A DNA stretch of 64,000 nt from Sneathiella aquimaris (GTDB taxonomy: Bacteria > Pseudomonadota > Alphaproteobacteria > Sneathiellales > Sneathiellaceae). A program made the position numbers and the translations under genes. Below are positions 17,258 to 25,991 of this stretch, piece by piece (the first letter of the stretch is position 1; each line of letters begins with the position of its first letter). Location: contig NZ_CP112881.1 of assembly GCF_026409565.1 (NCBI RefSeq), positions 2,549,501 to 2,613,500 of the forward strand. The letters run 5' to 3'. The notes below the pieces were generated by a model. The model saw nothing but the letters and a program-made list of their open reading frames with translations, made no database searches and had not been told where the DNA came from.

Positions 17258-17493
17258 ATCGTAAACTCCGTCGCCTTGGCGGCAGACCCATAAATCCATG
17301 CGAAAATTAATACAAACCTGATGAAGCAGGTAGCCTTGCCTTTTACCGCGCTGCAATCGTCATGTCCAGACGGCAGCCGCCTAAAAGCTGGCATTACCCC
17401 CTTATTCCTGATATGGAGTGTGTAACTCTAGACACAACAATAAACAAAAATACTGTCAGGGCGTATCGCCCCCAGACGAGATGGAAGAACTTC

Positions 17494-18441
17494 GTGACAT
17501 TTATAGATAAAGACCCCGCTGCGGCCATTGATACGATTAAACAGGGTTTTGAAAAATCTGGTTACATCTGTGACACACATATCGCAACCTCCATATACCT
17601 TTCCCAGAAATTGGACAAACCAATCCTTGTAGAAGGCCCTCCGGGCGTGGGTAAGACTGAATTGGCAAAAGCCACATCCGAGTTATTTGATGCCGATCTC
17701 ATCCGCCTTCAATGCTATGAAGGTCTGGACGAATCCAAGGCGCTATATGAATGGAAATACGGTAAGCAGCTTCTATACACACAGATCCTGAAAGAGAAAC
17801 TGGGCGACCTGCTGGAAGACGCCCAAGGGCTGGACGCGTCGATGGACAAACTTCACCAGTTTGGCGACCATTTTTTCTCTGAACAGTTTTTAGAGGCACG
17901 GCCCTTACTGCAAGCTCTGAAATCGGAAAAACAATCTGTTTTGCTGATTGACGAAATCGATAAATCCGATCACGAATTTGAAGCCTATCTGCTTGAAATA
18001 CTCTCAGATTATCAAATTACAGTCCCGGAAATCGGAACGATCAAAGCAAAAACAAAACCCATCGTATTCCTGACCAGTAACAACAGCCGGGAAATGGGGG
18101 ATGCCCTTAAACGTCGCTGCCTGCATTTATATATTCCCTTTCCTGATAGTGCGCGAGAGCGCCAGATCATTCAGGCCCGAGTGCCAGAGTTGGACGAAAA
18201 TTTGCGTCATCAGCTGGTCTCATTTGTGCAGCAGCTTCGGACTCAGGACTTGAAAAAGCTGCCTGCGGTAAGTGAAACGATCGATTGGGCCAGAACCCTA
18301 TTGCTTTTACATGCCGAGCAACTTGACACGGAACTGGTTCGGAACACCCTGAACATGCTTCTCAAATTTGAGGACGATATCGACAATATCGATAGTGAAG
18401 TCCCCAAAATGGTTATCGAGGCTAAAAAGGCAAACCGCTAA
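17494..18441 (+). CDS. MoxR-family AAA+ ATPase (CoxD-like)
   Basis: AAA+ ATPase with Walker A GPPGVGKTE, Walker B SVLLIDEIDKSD and sensor FLTSNNSREMGDALKRRC. The frame is open from 17362, but the GTG at 17494 (reading TFIDKDPAAAIDTI next) has GGAAG 7 bp upstream and fits the usual ~300-residue MoxR length; the longer start at 17362 cannot be excluded. MoxR proteins work with VWA proteins to insert metals or activate enzymes; in carbon monoxide dehydrogenase clusters CoxD/CoxE mature the Mo-Cu site. The next gene, overlapping by 1 bp, is such a VWA protein. Confidence 0.88.
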   Translation: MTFIDKDPAAAIDTIKQGFEKSGYICDTHIATSIYLSQKLDKPILVEGPPGVGKTELAKATSELFDADLIRLQCYEGLDESKALYEWKYGKQLLYTQILKEKLGDLLEDAQGLDASMDKLHQFGDHFFSEQFLEARPLLQALKSEKQSVLLIDEIDKSDHEFEAYLLEILSDYQITVPEIGTIKAKTKPIVFLTSNNSREMGDALKRRCLHLYIPFPDSARERQIIQARVPELDENLRHQLVSFVQQLRTQDLKKLPAVSETIDWARTLLLLHAEQLDTELVRNTLNMLLKFEDDIDNIDSEVPKMVIEAKKANR

Positions 18442-19907
18442 TGGACCGGCCACTTGCTGAATTCGTTGACATGCTGCGTTATTCTGACGTCCCGGTTTCC
18501 ATAGGCGAAGCCCTCGATGCGGGTCGTACCATCCAGTTATTGGGCTATGAAGACAGAGATTTACTCAAGGCCGCACTGTCTCAAGTCATGGCCAAAACTG
18601 TCGATGAGATGGAAAGCTTTGATCGCTGTTTCGACCAGTTTTTTACAAGCAACGTCAATATCAACCTGACAGAGCAGACCGGCGAAGAAGACAGCGGGCA
18701 ATCTGACGACCCGCAAAATGCTGCAGAAAACGAAGAAACTCAGTCAACGCTGGAAACCCTGAGTGATTTACCGCCCCCACCAGCAGGCGGAAGTGATGGT
18801 TCGGGAAGTGGCGGCGGAGAAAGCACTGAACCTGCCGATGGCAATGCAGGTGGCGTCCCTAGAAGCCTACTTGAAATGCTGGAACAAGGGGACCGCACGG
18901 AACTCAGCATGGCAATGACGGCCGCCGCTGAACGGGTCAACCTTTCAAGCATTGTCCTGATGACACAGCGTGGTCTTTTTTCGCGCCGTATCATGGAAGA
19001 AATGGGCCTCAATGATGTCAATCAGGAGATCAATGATCGCCGCCGGGATGGAGACGATGAACGGGCCGACGCATTGGCAACCCGCCTTGATCTTCTTTTT
19101 GATGCCGTCCGGGATATGGTCGAACGTCAATTGGCACTGACGGCTGATGGCAAAGGCAATCAGTTCCGACAGGATATCCTCAAGAAAGTAAAATTATCAA
19201 ATATTGAAACCCGCGATTTCCGCCTCATGCGAGAAATGGTTCGGCGGATGGCCAAGCGCCTGACAGATATGAACTCGCGGGTAAAAAAGGTGAAAAACCG
19301 GGGCCATCTGGATATCCGGAAAACCATGCGGCGAAATGTTGCTTATGATGGTTTGTTGTTTGAAACCCATTGGAAGCAAAAAGAAAAAGATCGTCCGAAG
19401 GTCCTTGCTGTCTGTGATGTCAGCGGCTCTGTTGCCTCTGTCGCCCGTTTTTTATTGCTGTTTCTGTACAGCATGAACGAAGTCCTGCCCAACGTACGCT
19501 CTTTCGCCTTTTCTGGAACGTTGGGGGAAATAACGGATCTTTTCGATCGTTATGGTCCTGAAGAAGCCGTCCCGCATGCGATCGAGATGTTTGGTGGACG
19601 ATCAACTGACTATGGGCGCGCCATGGAAGATTTCAAAGAGCTGGTCTTCAACGAAATTGACAACCGAACCACCGTTATCATTCTCGGTGATGGTCGTTCC
19701 AATGGCGCGGATCCCCGCACCGACATTCTGAAAGAAATCAAGGCCCGAGCGAAACGAGTGATCTGGCTCAATCCTGAAAGAAAAAGTGTTTGGGGAAGTG
19801 GGGACTCGGAAATGTTGAAAATTGCCCCATATTGTACAAAAGCAGATGTCTGCAACTCTTTGAACAAACTTGAACTGGTGATCCGGGATCTCCTGAAATC
19901 CAGTTAA
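18441..19907 (+). CDS. VWA-domain protein, CoxE-like
   Basis: A 488-residue cytoplasmic protein. The C-terminal half is a von Willebrand factor A domain with an intact MIDAS start DVSGS (D326, S328, S330), then the TDYG and GDGRSNGADPR segments. Residues about 80-140 form an acidic, Gly/Ser/Pro-rich linker that is probably disordered; the region between holds arginine-rich helices. CoxE/YehP-type proteins pair with MoxR ATPases as metal-dependent chaperones. The start codon overlaps the MoxR stop by one base. A client enzyme is not adjacent; the Mo hydroxylase at the window start is a possible but distant candidate. Confidence 0.88.
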   Translation: MDRPLAEFVDMLRYSDVPVSIGEALDAGRTIQLLGYEDRDLLKAALSQVMAKTVDEMESFDRCFDQFFTSNVNINLTEQTGEEDSGQSDDPQNAAENEETQSTLETLSDLPPPPAGGSDGSGSGGGESTEPADGNAGGVPRSLLEMLEQGDRTELSMAMTAAAERVNLSSIVLMTQRGLFSRRIMEEMGLNDVNQEINDRRRDGDDERADALATRLDLLFDAVRDMVERQLALTADGKGNQFRQDILKKVKLSNIETRDFRLMREMVRRMAKRLTDMNSRVKKVKNRGHLDIRKTMRRNVAYDGLLFETHWKQKEKDRPKVLAVCDVSGSVASVARFLLLFLYSMNEVLPNVRSFAFSGTLGEITDLFDRYGPEEAVPHAIEMFGGRSTDYGRAMEDFKELVFNEIDNRTTVIILGDGRSNGADPRTDILKEIKARAKRVIWLNPERKSVWGSGDSEMLKIAPYCTKADVCNSLNKLELVIRDLLKSS

Positions 19908-19926
19908 GCGACAGGAACAGTGCAAT

Positions 19927-20241
19927 ATGTCCCTCTTACCTGTTTTAATTTCGTCGTCTTATTTACTGGCCCAGTCTGCCGTTCCAACGGAAGAATTTGG
20001 CATTCTACTAGATACCATGCCGATCACCTATCCTGCGCAAAAAATAACAAAAAGAGATTTTTATCAACGGCACAAAGGAGAAGGAACCCTCCCTCCCCTT
20101 AGCCAGTCAAACTCTTCAACACCAACATTCCGCCCCCAAAATCGTTTCGTGGACCGAACTTTCACCCGCGGCTCAACCCTACCACCAGTGCCAGACATGC
20201 CATTTCTGCACGCGCCTTCGCGCTTTTCAAGACCACGCTAG
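19927..20241 (+). CDS. Small proline/serine-rich hypothetical protein
   Basis: A 104-residue ORF of unknown function. A short hydrophobic N-terminus (MSLLPVLISSSYLLAQSA) could be a weak signal sequence; the rest is basic and rich in Pro, Thr, Ser and Arg with no recognised domain. AGGAAC lies about 10 bp before the ATG, and it follows the VWA gene by 19 bp in the same direction. The composition is unlike a folded enzyme, so it may be a non-conserved or spurious ORF. Confidence 0.4.
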   Translation: MSLLPVLISSSYLLAQSAVPTEEFGILLDTMPITYPAQKITKRDFYQRHKGEGTLPPLSQSNSSTPTFRPQNRFVDRTFTRGSTLPPVPDMPFLHAPSRFSRPR

Positions 20242-20350
20242 TTTTCCGCCTGACAGAAAAATTCTGGCGATTTCTCCTGTTCCTTTGATAGCGTCAATGG
20301 TAACAAACAACAGGCGCCCCTATGGTATCGTAATCAGGAACCGTTTTTAA

Positions 20351-21178
20351 ATGTTCGAAAATATTGAACTCCCTCTTCTTATTGGTTTGGTTGTCGCCTT
20401 AATTTCCACCGGCGTCGTCGCTGGCGTTCTTGCGGGGCTATTGGGGGTTGGCGGCGGAATTGTGATTGTCCCGGTTCTGTTCCACATTCTTCCTTTTTTT
20501 GATGTTGATAATGATGTTCGTATTCATGTTGCCGTCGGGACTTCCCTTGCCACCATTATACTGACATCCATCTCTTCGGCCCGCTCCCATCACAAAAAAG
20601 GGGCAATCGACTGGCCACTCTTAAAACGATGGGGACCAGCCATCTTTATCGGTGTTCTGGGTGGCACCTGGGCCGCTAGCATTGCTGACGCCTTTGTCTT
20701 GACCCTGGTATTTGCTGTTCTTGCGTTGATTGTCGCTGCGAATATGGCGTTCAGGCCGGAAAACGCTCATTTGTCCGACACACTTCCCTCCTCCCCCATA
20801 AAGGAGCTTCTTGGGGTCTTTATTGGTTGGTTTTCTGCAATGATGGGCATTGGCGGCGGGACCTTTACCGTTCCGATTTTGACATTGTTTAAATATCCCA
20901 TCCGTCAAGCTGTTGGAACGGCATCAGCCATTGGGTTAATCATTGCCATTCCGGGAACGACCGGATTTTTGATCTCAGGCTTTTCGGCTGACAATCTGCC
21001 GCCCGGTAATATTGGTTATGTCAATATTCTGGGCTTTCTGGCAATCGTCCCGATGACCATTCTGTTTGCGCCTCTTGGGGCCCATATCGCGCATTCCATC
21101 AACACAAACCGTCTCAAAAAACTGTTTGCGTTCTTCCTGTTCGTGACGTCAATCCGCATGTTCTACGATTTAATGTAG
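20351..21178 (+). CDS. TSUP family permease (TauE/SafE)
   Basis: A 275-residue membrane protein with about eight hydrophobic segments and the duplicated TSUP signature: GVLAGLLGVGGGIVIVPVL near the N-terminus and GWFSAMMGIGGGTFTVPIL in the middle. Family members move sulfite, sulfoacetate, taurine breakdown products or other organic anions across the inner membrane. AGGAACC precedes the start. It lies 4-25 bp upstream of the DUF1853 gene. Substrate unknown. Confidence 0.88.
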   Translation: MFENIELPLLIGLVVALISTGVVAGVLAGLLGVGGGIVIVPVLFHILPFFDVDNDVRIHVAVGTSLATIILTSISSARSHHKKGAIDWPLLKRWGPAIFIGVLGGTWAASIADAFVLTLVFAVLALIVAANMAFRPENAHLSDTLPSSPIKELLGVFIGWFSAMMGIGGGTFTVPILTLFKYPIRQAVGTASAIGLIIAIPGTTGFLISGFSADNLPPGNIGYVNILGFLAIVPMTILFAPLGAHIAHSINTNRLKKLFAFFLFVTSIRMFYDLM

Positions 21179-21203
21179 ATCCATGCATTTTGGAGGCGAT
21201 GTA

Positions 21204-22100
21204 ATGGACGACAAACTCAAAGCCGCTCTTCCCTTTCTCGCTGGCGATCTTGAATGGGTGATAAAAACACCCTTCATTTTGAAAGACACCCCCCAACCGG
21301 ATCTTGCATCACTTGCCGAAACTGACCGCCTTCTTGAAAAAATACGGCAGAACCCAATGCCACTTGCGTTATATCTACAAGATATTAAGCGTCATACGCT
21401 GGGCACCTATTTCGAGTTTTTAGTCTTTTTCTGGCTGACACATTTACCGAGCGTTTCCATCCTATCAAAGAACCTGCAAATACAGTCGGAAAAACAGACG
21501 GTTGGCGAACTGGATTTGATATTTTCTTTCGATGGTCAAATATATCATTGGGAACTTGCTGTTAAATTCTATGCGTCCATTGGCGACGCAAAGGAAGAAG
21601 CCAACTGGTTTGGACCGTTAAAAAAGGACACGCTGAAAAGAAAACTTGATCACTTGAGAAACCATCAGCTTCCACTCGCCAACACAGTGGCCGCAAAACA
21701 GAGCCTTATCCCAATGGAAGCAACCGAACTCATTTCCTATCCGTTCGTTAAAGGAATGCTGTTTAGCCCACATCATTCGGCTGAATTTATTCATCCCGTT
21801 TCTGTTTCGCACACCTGCCAAAAAGGACAGTGGATCGAGATATCTGATCTAAAAAATCTTCCAAAATTCAGAGATGTTTCATTTTCACACAGGGCTAAAC
21901 CCCGTTGGTTCAGTCAAATTGAACAACGGGAATGGATCCACCCCACAAGGACCTTTTCCCTTGTTGAGGCCGCTGAAAACAGCCTGTCTCAATCAGATAT
22001 CCCGGTGTTATATGCTTATCGTCCTCCCCACAATCCAAACACGAATGCTTATGCATCCCTATTTATTATGCCGGATGGTTGGCGGCAAAAATCTGACTAA
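21204..22100 (+). CDS. DUF1853 family protein
   Basis: A 298-residue soluble protein resembling the DUF1853 family: FLAGDLEWVIKTPFIL near the N-terminus, then LGTYFEFLVFFWL and VGELDLIFSFDGQIYHWELAVKFY. The last segment, with E/D...E-x-K spacing, resembles a PD-(D/E)XK nuclease core (D and E/K in strands), which has been suggested for this family but is not established. GGAGG is 7 bp before the ATG at 21204, so this start is preferred over an upstream in-frame one at 21183. Co-directional with the TSUP gene. Function unknown. Confidence 0.75.
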   Translation: MDDKLKAALPFLAGDLEWVIKTPFILKDTPQPDLASLAETDRLLEKIRQNPMPLALYLQDIKRHTLGTYFEFLVFFWLTHLPSVSILSKNLQIQSEKQTVGELDLIFSFDGQIYHWELAVKFYASIGDAKEEANWFGPLKKDTLKRKLDHLRNHQLPLANTVAAKQSLIPMEATELISYPFVKGMLFSPHHSAEFIHPVSVSHTCQKGQWIEISDLKNLPKFRDVSFSHRAKPRWFSQIEQREWIHPTRTFSLVEAAENSLSQSDIPVLYAYRPPHNPNTNAYASLFIMPDGWRQKSD

Positions 22101-22149
22101 TGACGTTGTCGAACAGGCTATAATCGCTTAGAAGCCGCGTCCAAAAAAG

Positions 22150-22500
22150 TTACTTTTTATCGTGTTTTTCGCTGCTGTCCTTGGGTGCCTGATCGCGTTC
22201 GTTCATGCCATAATCTCTTATAACGCTTGCGATACGTAAACGGTAGTTGCTGAAAAATACATTCCGTCCAAGGGACTGGGCTTCACGATGTACTTCTGTT
22301 TTTCGCCACTGGTTTACAGCTTCCTCATCTGCGAAAAAAGACAATGACAAAATCTTGCCGGGATTTGTAAGGCTTTGAAAGCGTTCAACAGAAATAAAGC
22401 CCTTTATCTCTTTCAGCACAGGAAGCAGATCGGCCGCTGTATCCAGATACTGATCTTTAAATTCGTTCTTCGGTTCGACTTCAAATATAATTGCAATCAT
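22150..22500 (-). CDS. Antibiotic biosynthesis monooxygenase (ABM)-fold protein
   Basis: A 116-residue protein with the dimeric alpha/beta-barrel ABM fold: MIAIIFEVEP strand, a helix region KDQYLDTAADLLPVLKEIKGF, then SLSFFADEEAVNQWRKTEVH with the typical His before the last helix. Such proteins include quinol monooxygenases and haem-degrading enzymes, but many have unknown substrates. The final ~15 residues are charged (K/D/E). It follows the NIPSNAP gene by 2 bp, so they form an operon divergent from an ArsR-type regulator. Confidence 0.8.
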   Translation of the reverse strand: MIAIIFEVEPKNEFKDQYLDTAADLLPVLKEIKGFISVERFQSLTNPGKILSLSFFADEEAVNQWRKTEVHREAQSLGRNVFFSNYRLRIASVIRDYGMNERDQAPKDSSEKHDKK

Positions 22501-22502
22501 TC

Positions 22503-22826
22503 CTACTCTCCAATTCCATGCGGTCCCGAAGCAAGTTTCAAAAAGGTTCTATCTTCCTTGATTAAAAACTTTTCCCGTTGAGCAAATTCGTAGTTTTCTT
22601 TTCCTAATTTATCAGACATTAAACGGGCACGGTAGGCCTCATATTCCGCCAGATTTTCAATTGAATAGACACCATAGGCAAGACTACTCGACCCTTCATA
22701 CGGCGAATAGTACCCAATTAGATTAGCACCACATCGGGGAATGGCTTGTCCCCAATTTCGGGCATATTGTTCAAATAATTCTTTTTTTGTGGGGTCAATC
22801 TGGTAGCGAATAAAGCAGGTAATCAT
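22503..22826 (-). CDS. NIPSNAP-family protein
   Basis: A 107-residue single-domain NIPSNAP protein with the ferredoxin-like dimeric barrel: MITCFIRYQIDP, FEQYARNWGQAIPRCGANLIGYYSP and SLAYGVYSIENLAEYEAYRARL. Eukaryotic NIPSNAPs are mitochondrial; bacterial ones are mostly uncharacterised and often sit near oxidative or detoxification genes. AGGAGAG precedes the start. First gene of the NIPSNAP-ABM pair facing the ArsR-type gene. Confidence 0.8.
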   Translation of the reverse strand: MITCFIRYQIDPTKKELFEQYARNWGQAIPRCGANLIGYYSPYEGSSSLAYGVYSIENLAEYEAYRARLMSDKLGKENYEFAQREKFLIKEDRTFLKLASGPHGIGE

Positions 22827-22882
22827 AAAATCTCTCCTAAAAATATACCGTCACTTTTTGCCATATTGATCAGGGATAATGC

Positions 22883-22898
22883 TTCGATTATGATCGAA
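22883..22898. promoter_or_regulatory. Inverted repeat in the NIPSNAP-arsR divergent promoter
   Basis: TTCGAT (22883-22888) and ATCGAA (22893-22898) form a perfect 6-bp inverted repeat with a 4-base spacer, midway in the 155-bp gap. The form suits an operator for the winged-helix regulator starting at 22982. Confidence 0.45.
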
Positions 22899-22981
22899 CT
22901 ATGTGATGTTTCCTTTCCTTTTCCCTTAAACGCCAAATAAATATATCAAACCCGTCAACCTTTGATTTCGGAGGAGGCATA

Positions 22982-23665
22982 ATGAAAGAAGGACCTGATA
23001 TTGCTCTCATTGGATCGCTGATCGGTGACCCGGCACGGGCAAATATGCTGACGGCATTAATGAGCGGAAAAGCTCTGACGGCAACCGAACTTGCCAACGT
23101 TGCCGGGATCACACCACAAACCGCAACCAGCCATCTGAAACAACTTCAAACGAACGGTATGCTGATCCCACGAAAACAGGGGCGGCACAAATATTTTGCC
23201 CTTGCGGATGATGACATTGCGCACTTACTGGAAACTCTCCTCGGATATGCAGACAAAAAAGGGTTTACCCGCGTTCGCACCGGTCCAAAAGACCCCGCGT
23301 TGCGACATGCCAGAGTTTGCTACAACCATTTGGCCGGTGAGCTTGGGGTTCAATTGATGGATGGCTTATCGTCCCGACAGCTGATCAAAGGGGATGTTGA
23401 AACGGTTTATCTGACAAAAAAAGGACGTCGTTTTTTAATAGATTTCGGGATTGACCCAGCCAACATCGAAAAACCCGGACGACCCATGTGCCTATCTTGT
23501 CTGGATTGGAGCGAAAGACGAAGCCATCTTGCCGGAAGTGTGGGGGATGCCTTGTTGCAGCAAATTCTATCAAAGGGCTGGGCGCGCCGGGAAACGGGGA
23601 GCAGAATTATTTCGTTTTCCGTATCTGGCGAAAAAAAATTCCTGCAAACCTTTGCAAATGCTTAG
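22982..23665 (+). CDS. ArsR-family winged-helix transcriptional regulator
   Basis: A 227-residue regulator. The N-terminal ~100 residues are an ArsR-type winged helix (LIGDPARANMLTALMSG, then ELANVAGITPQTATSHLKQL recognition helix and the wing PRKQGRHKYFAL). The C-terminal ~120 residues contain a CYNHLAGELGVQLMD motif and PMCLSCLDWSERRSHLAG, found in a long-form ArsR subgroup; cysteines and histidines here might sense metal or redox state. GGAGGAGG-like ribosome site. It is divergent from NIPSNAP-ABM and likely controls them. Ends with a 4-bp overlap with tadG on the other strand. Confidence 0.88.
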   Translation: MKEGPDIALIGSLIGDPARANMLTALMSGKALTATELANVAGITPQTATSHLKQLQTNGMLIPRKQGRHKYFALADDDIAHLLETLLGYADKKGFTRVRTGPKDPALRHARVCYNHLAGELGVQLMDGLSSRQLIKGDVETVYLTKKGRRFLIDFGIDPANIEKPGRPMCLSCLDWSERRSHLAGSVGDALLQQILSKGWARRETGSRIISFSVSGEKKFLQTFANA

Positions 23666-24981
23666 AAAACTGTATCCAATGAAGTAAGTCGCCCTTTTTG
23701 CAAGGACTGCAACACCGTCGCAAAGCGATGACCGAGTGCCCCTGCATCCGGTATTTCAAAATATCGTCCGCCGTGCGTCACACATTCTGACAGTAAGGGA
23801 TCCTCAATCATCGACAGGCGATAATCCAGAATATATAGGTCAGTTCCCTGATTTTTCATCTCGCTACATTTCCGGCGAAAGACTTCCTGCGTCGTCTGCT
23901 CACCAAGACCGCTACCGACCATCAAAACAACTACTTTCCTAACCTTATCCAAAGACCCTGTGCGCTCTTCACTCCTCCAATGCAGTTGCCATTGGTCAGA
24001 CAATAATCGATCAGCCCAAACTAACGATCGCCCAAAGTCCGTATTTCCATGCCCTGCTAACAGACTGATCTTATCGCGCACCATTGAGTACTGATACGAT
24101 AATGGCGATACCGGCTCGGCAGGACAGGCTTCCGGGGTTGCAATAAAGTACTCCGGCAATCCAGTAATCTCATGCGCTCTCGTCTCGATTGATAGAACCA
24201 GGGGAAACGGCATCTCAGTCGGCACTTCATTATTTTCAGACGCCTCTCCGCCGCGCATCCCAACGCACCACCTCTGTTCTATTAAAGGTCCCGCCCAGGC
24301 AACAGTGCCCGGTACGGTGGGAGGCAGATTATCAGGCCAGCTGCCAGGAGGAACCCAGTCTTCATAGGGTCCCACATTTACCAATTGATCAACCGCAGGA
24401 AGCAAGGCTACTCTGATTCTCTCCTGCCTTTCCGGAACGGCGGCAATTTGACTGAGCCACATCATCGCGGCTGTTTTAAAAGGCGAAAGGTGTCCAGCAT
24501 CTGCTGCTGCAAGGCTTCGGTCCATTACTAAGACAATGTCGGCCTTTAATGTTGACGCTTTGGATTGCGCACGTGCCTGAATGGACAAATCCGTCACATC
24601 GGTAAATCCACCCCCCAAAGACAAAGACAATGAAAATTCTGCTGAAACAATTACTTGCCGCGGGTCATTTGCCCGTTTAACGGAGACAGTCTCGATCTTT
24701 AATCCGGTCGGATCTGAAAGCAGGAACATACTATCGGTCAGACCTGTTCCGATAAATTCTTCAACAAATGACGAGAGATGGTCATCAGCGAGAATGTCCA
24801 AATTCTGAGCCGCAAGCAGGCTCGCATCTTTCACAATCCCCGTCAGCTTGGAATGGACGGAATAGTAACGCGTATATTCAAACGCAACCGACAAAACGCC
24901 GGCCAGCATTATAAAAAGCCCGACCCAGACGATTGTCAGTGCGCCCCGTTTATCTCTTGCAAATCTCTGAAAACTAATCAC
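23662..24981 (-). CDS. tadG: TadG-like pilus assembly protein with degenerate VWA domain
   Basis: A 439-residue protein with an N-terminal Tad-type hydrophobic segment (KRGALTIVWVGLFIMLAG, about 11-35) that anchors it in the membrane, then an extracytoplasmic region with a VWA-like fold. The MIDAS start reads DRSLA (D154, S156, A158) instead of DxSxS, so metal binding may be weakened. Starts with GTG. Last gene of the tad locus. TadG proteins are pseudopilin-related factors needed for Flp pilus assembly or surface adhesion. Confidence 0.82.
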   Translation of the reverse strand: MISFQRFARDKRGALTIVWVGLFIMLAGVLSVAFEYTRYYSVHSKLTGIVKDASLLAAQNLDILADDHLSSFVEEFIGTGLTDSMFLLSDPTGLKIETVSVKRANDPRQVIVSAEFSLSLSLGGGFTDVTDLSIQARAQSKASTLKADIVLVMDRSLAAADAGHLSPFKTAAMMWLSQIAAVPERQERIRVALLPAVDQLVNVGPYEDWVPPGSWPDNLPPTVPGTVAWAGPLIEQRWCVGMRGGEASENNEVPTEMPFPLVLSIETRAHEITGLPEYFIATPEACPAEPVSPLSYQYSMVRDKISLLAGHGNTDFGRSLVWADRLLSDQWQLHWRSEERTGSLDKVRKVVVLMVGSGLGEQTTQEVFRRKCSEMKNQGTDLYILDYRLSMIEDPLLSECVTHGGRYFEIPDAGALGHRFATVLQSLQKGRLTSLDTVF

Positions 24982-24987
24982 CAGTCG

Positions 24988-25536
24988 CTACACTCCGTGC
25001 TTAAAGGCAGGAGTGCCGGAATGTCTGGAAATACTCGCGTAGTTTTTCTGACCATGCGCCCGATAAGAAGACAGATAGAAATCATCCACAGGTGAAATGC
25101 AGGTCCGAATAACAAGAAAATCCTGTTGTGGCCAATAGACTCCCTGTCCATCAATCGCGGCATAGGAAGGAAACGTGCCGTCCTGATCACAGGAAACATT
25201 AGGCTCACCTACTGCTGTCGACCAGTTTTCGCCGCGACCATTCAGAGGATCAAGCGTGATTGACGAGACCCTTATCATGATGCGCACATCCCTTTTGTAA
25301 TATCCCAATGAAGCCTGAATTTGAGGTACAAGATCGGCAATATCCTGGTCGTCCACTTCCTCGCGTATCGCAAGACTGCCTCCTAAACTTTTGGTTACAA
25401 GATCTACGCGGTGCATAAGCTGGATCGTTCGTAAAATATCCAGCCCTGTAAAAACAATAAGCACTAATATTGGTAGTAGCAGAGCCGTTTCCACAAGCGC
25501 GCTGCCCTGTTCATTGGAAAATAACCGACAGGTCAA
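24988..25536 (-). CDS. tadF: TadE/TadF-family pseudopilin (second copy)
   Basis: A 182-residue minor pilin-like protein. The N-terminus has the prepilin processing pattern G|SALVE followed by a hydrophobic stretch (TALLLPILVLIVFTGLDILR), with glutamate at +5 after the glycine. The remaining ~145 residues form an extracytoplasmic domain. Starts inside the end of the preceding tadE-like gene (4-bp overlap) and precedes tadG. Assignment as TadF rather than TadE is by order only. Confidence 0.8.
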   Translation of the reverse strand: MTCRLFSNEQGSALVETALLLPILVLIVFTGLDILRTIQLMHRVDLVTKSLGGSLAIREEVDDQDIADLVPQIQASLGYYKRDVRIMIRVSSITLDPLNGRGENWSTAVGEPNVSCDQDGTFPSYAAIDGQGVYWPQQDFLVIRTCISPVDDFYLSSYRAHGQKNYASISRHSGTPAFKHGV

Positions 25537-25991
25537 TGGACCTCACCTTTCTGGTGACCCTGCGGCGAGGCCAGCGGCAACATGAACTTGCGCTGAACAA
25601 GGGCATCCCCAAACAGATTTGTGACCAGTGGCGTTGAGAGATCGACCGTATATTTGACATATATCTGTTGAAAGCTTTGATCATCAGTGGGCGTGACAGT
25701 GAGGTCAATCTTTTGCGGATCGACCCAGAACTGGTGCAAGTCGTCAAATACAGACATGAACGTCTCCTGTAAGGACGACGTATCAGGTTCCTGATCAAGA
25801 GGTCCGATCCGTTGAACCAGCGTTCCAAGAGAAGATTGGAGAATGCCATCCACAATCATAATTCGCCCAATATCAACAAATAATAAACTGACGATCACCA
25901 GAAATGGGCATATGCCGGCAAGTTCCAAAGCAGAAATTCCAAGACGGTTCTGCCTGAATTTTGTAATGGACCTCGCGACAACCGCTGTCAT
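25533..25991 (-). CDS. tadE: TadE-family pseudopilin
   Basis: A 152-residue minor pilin-like protein with the prepilin-type site G|ISALE and a following hydrophobic helix (CPFLVIVSLLFVDIGRIMI). The rest is a small extracytoplasmic domain. In Aggregatibacter, TadE and TadF are processed by TadV and are required for Flp pilus formation. Overlaps tadD and the next tadF-like gene by 4 bp each. Confidence 0.82.
   Translation of the reverse strand: MTAVVARSITKFRQNRLGISALELAGICPFLVIVSLLFVDIGRIMIVDGILQSSLGTLVQRIGPLDQEPDTSSLQETFMSVFDDLHQFWVDPQKIDLTVTPTDDQSFQQIYVKYTVDLSTPLVTNLFGDALVQRKFMLPLASPQGHQKGEVH

Noticed and set aside
17362-17493. 44-residue N-terminal extension of the MoxR ATPase
   Set aside because: MoxR proteins normally begin close to the GTG at 17494, which has a good ribosome site; the extension is not family-like, though it is not excluded.
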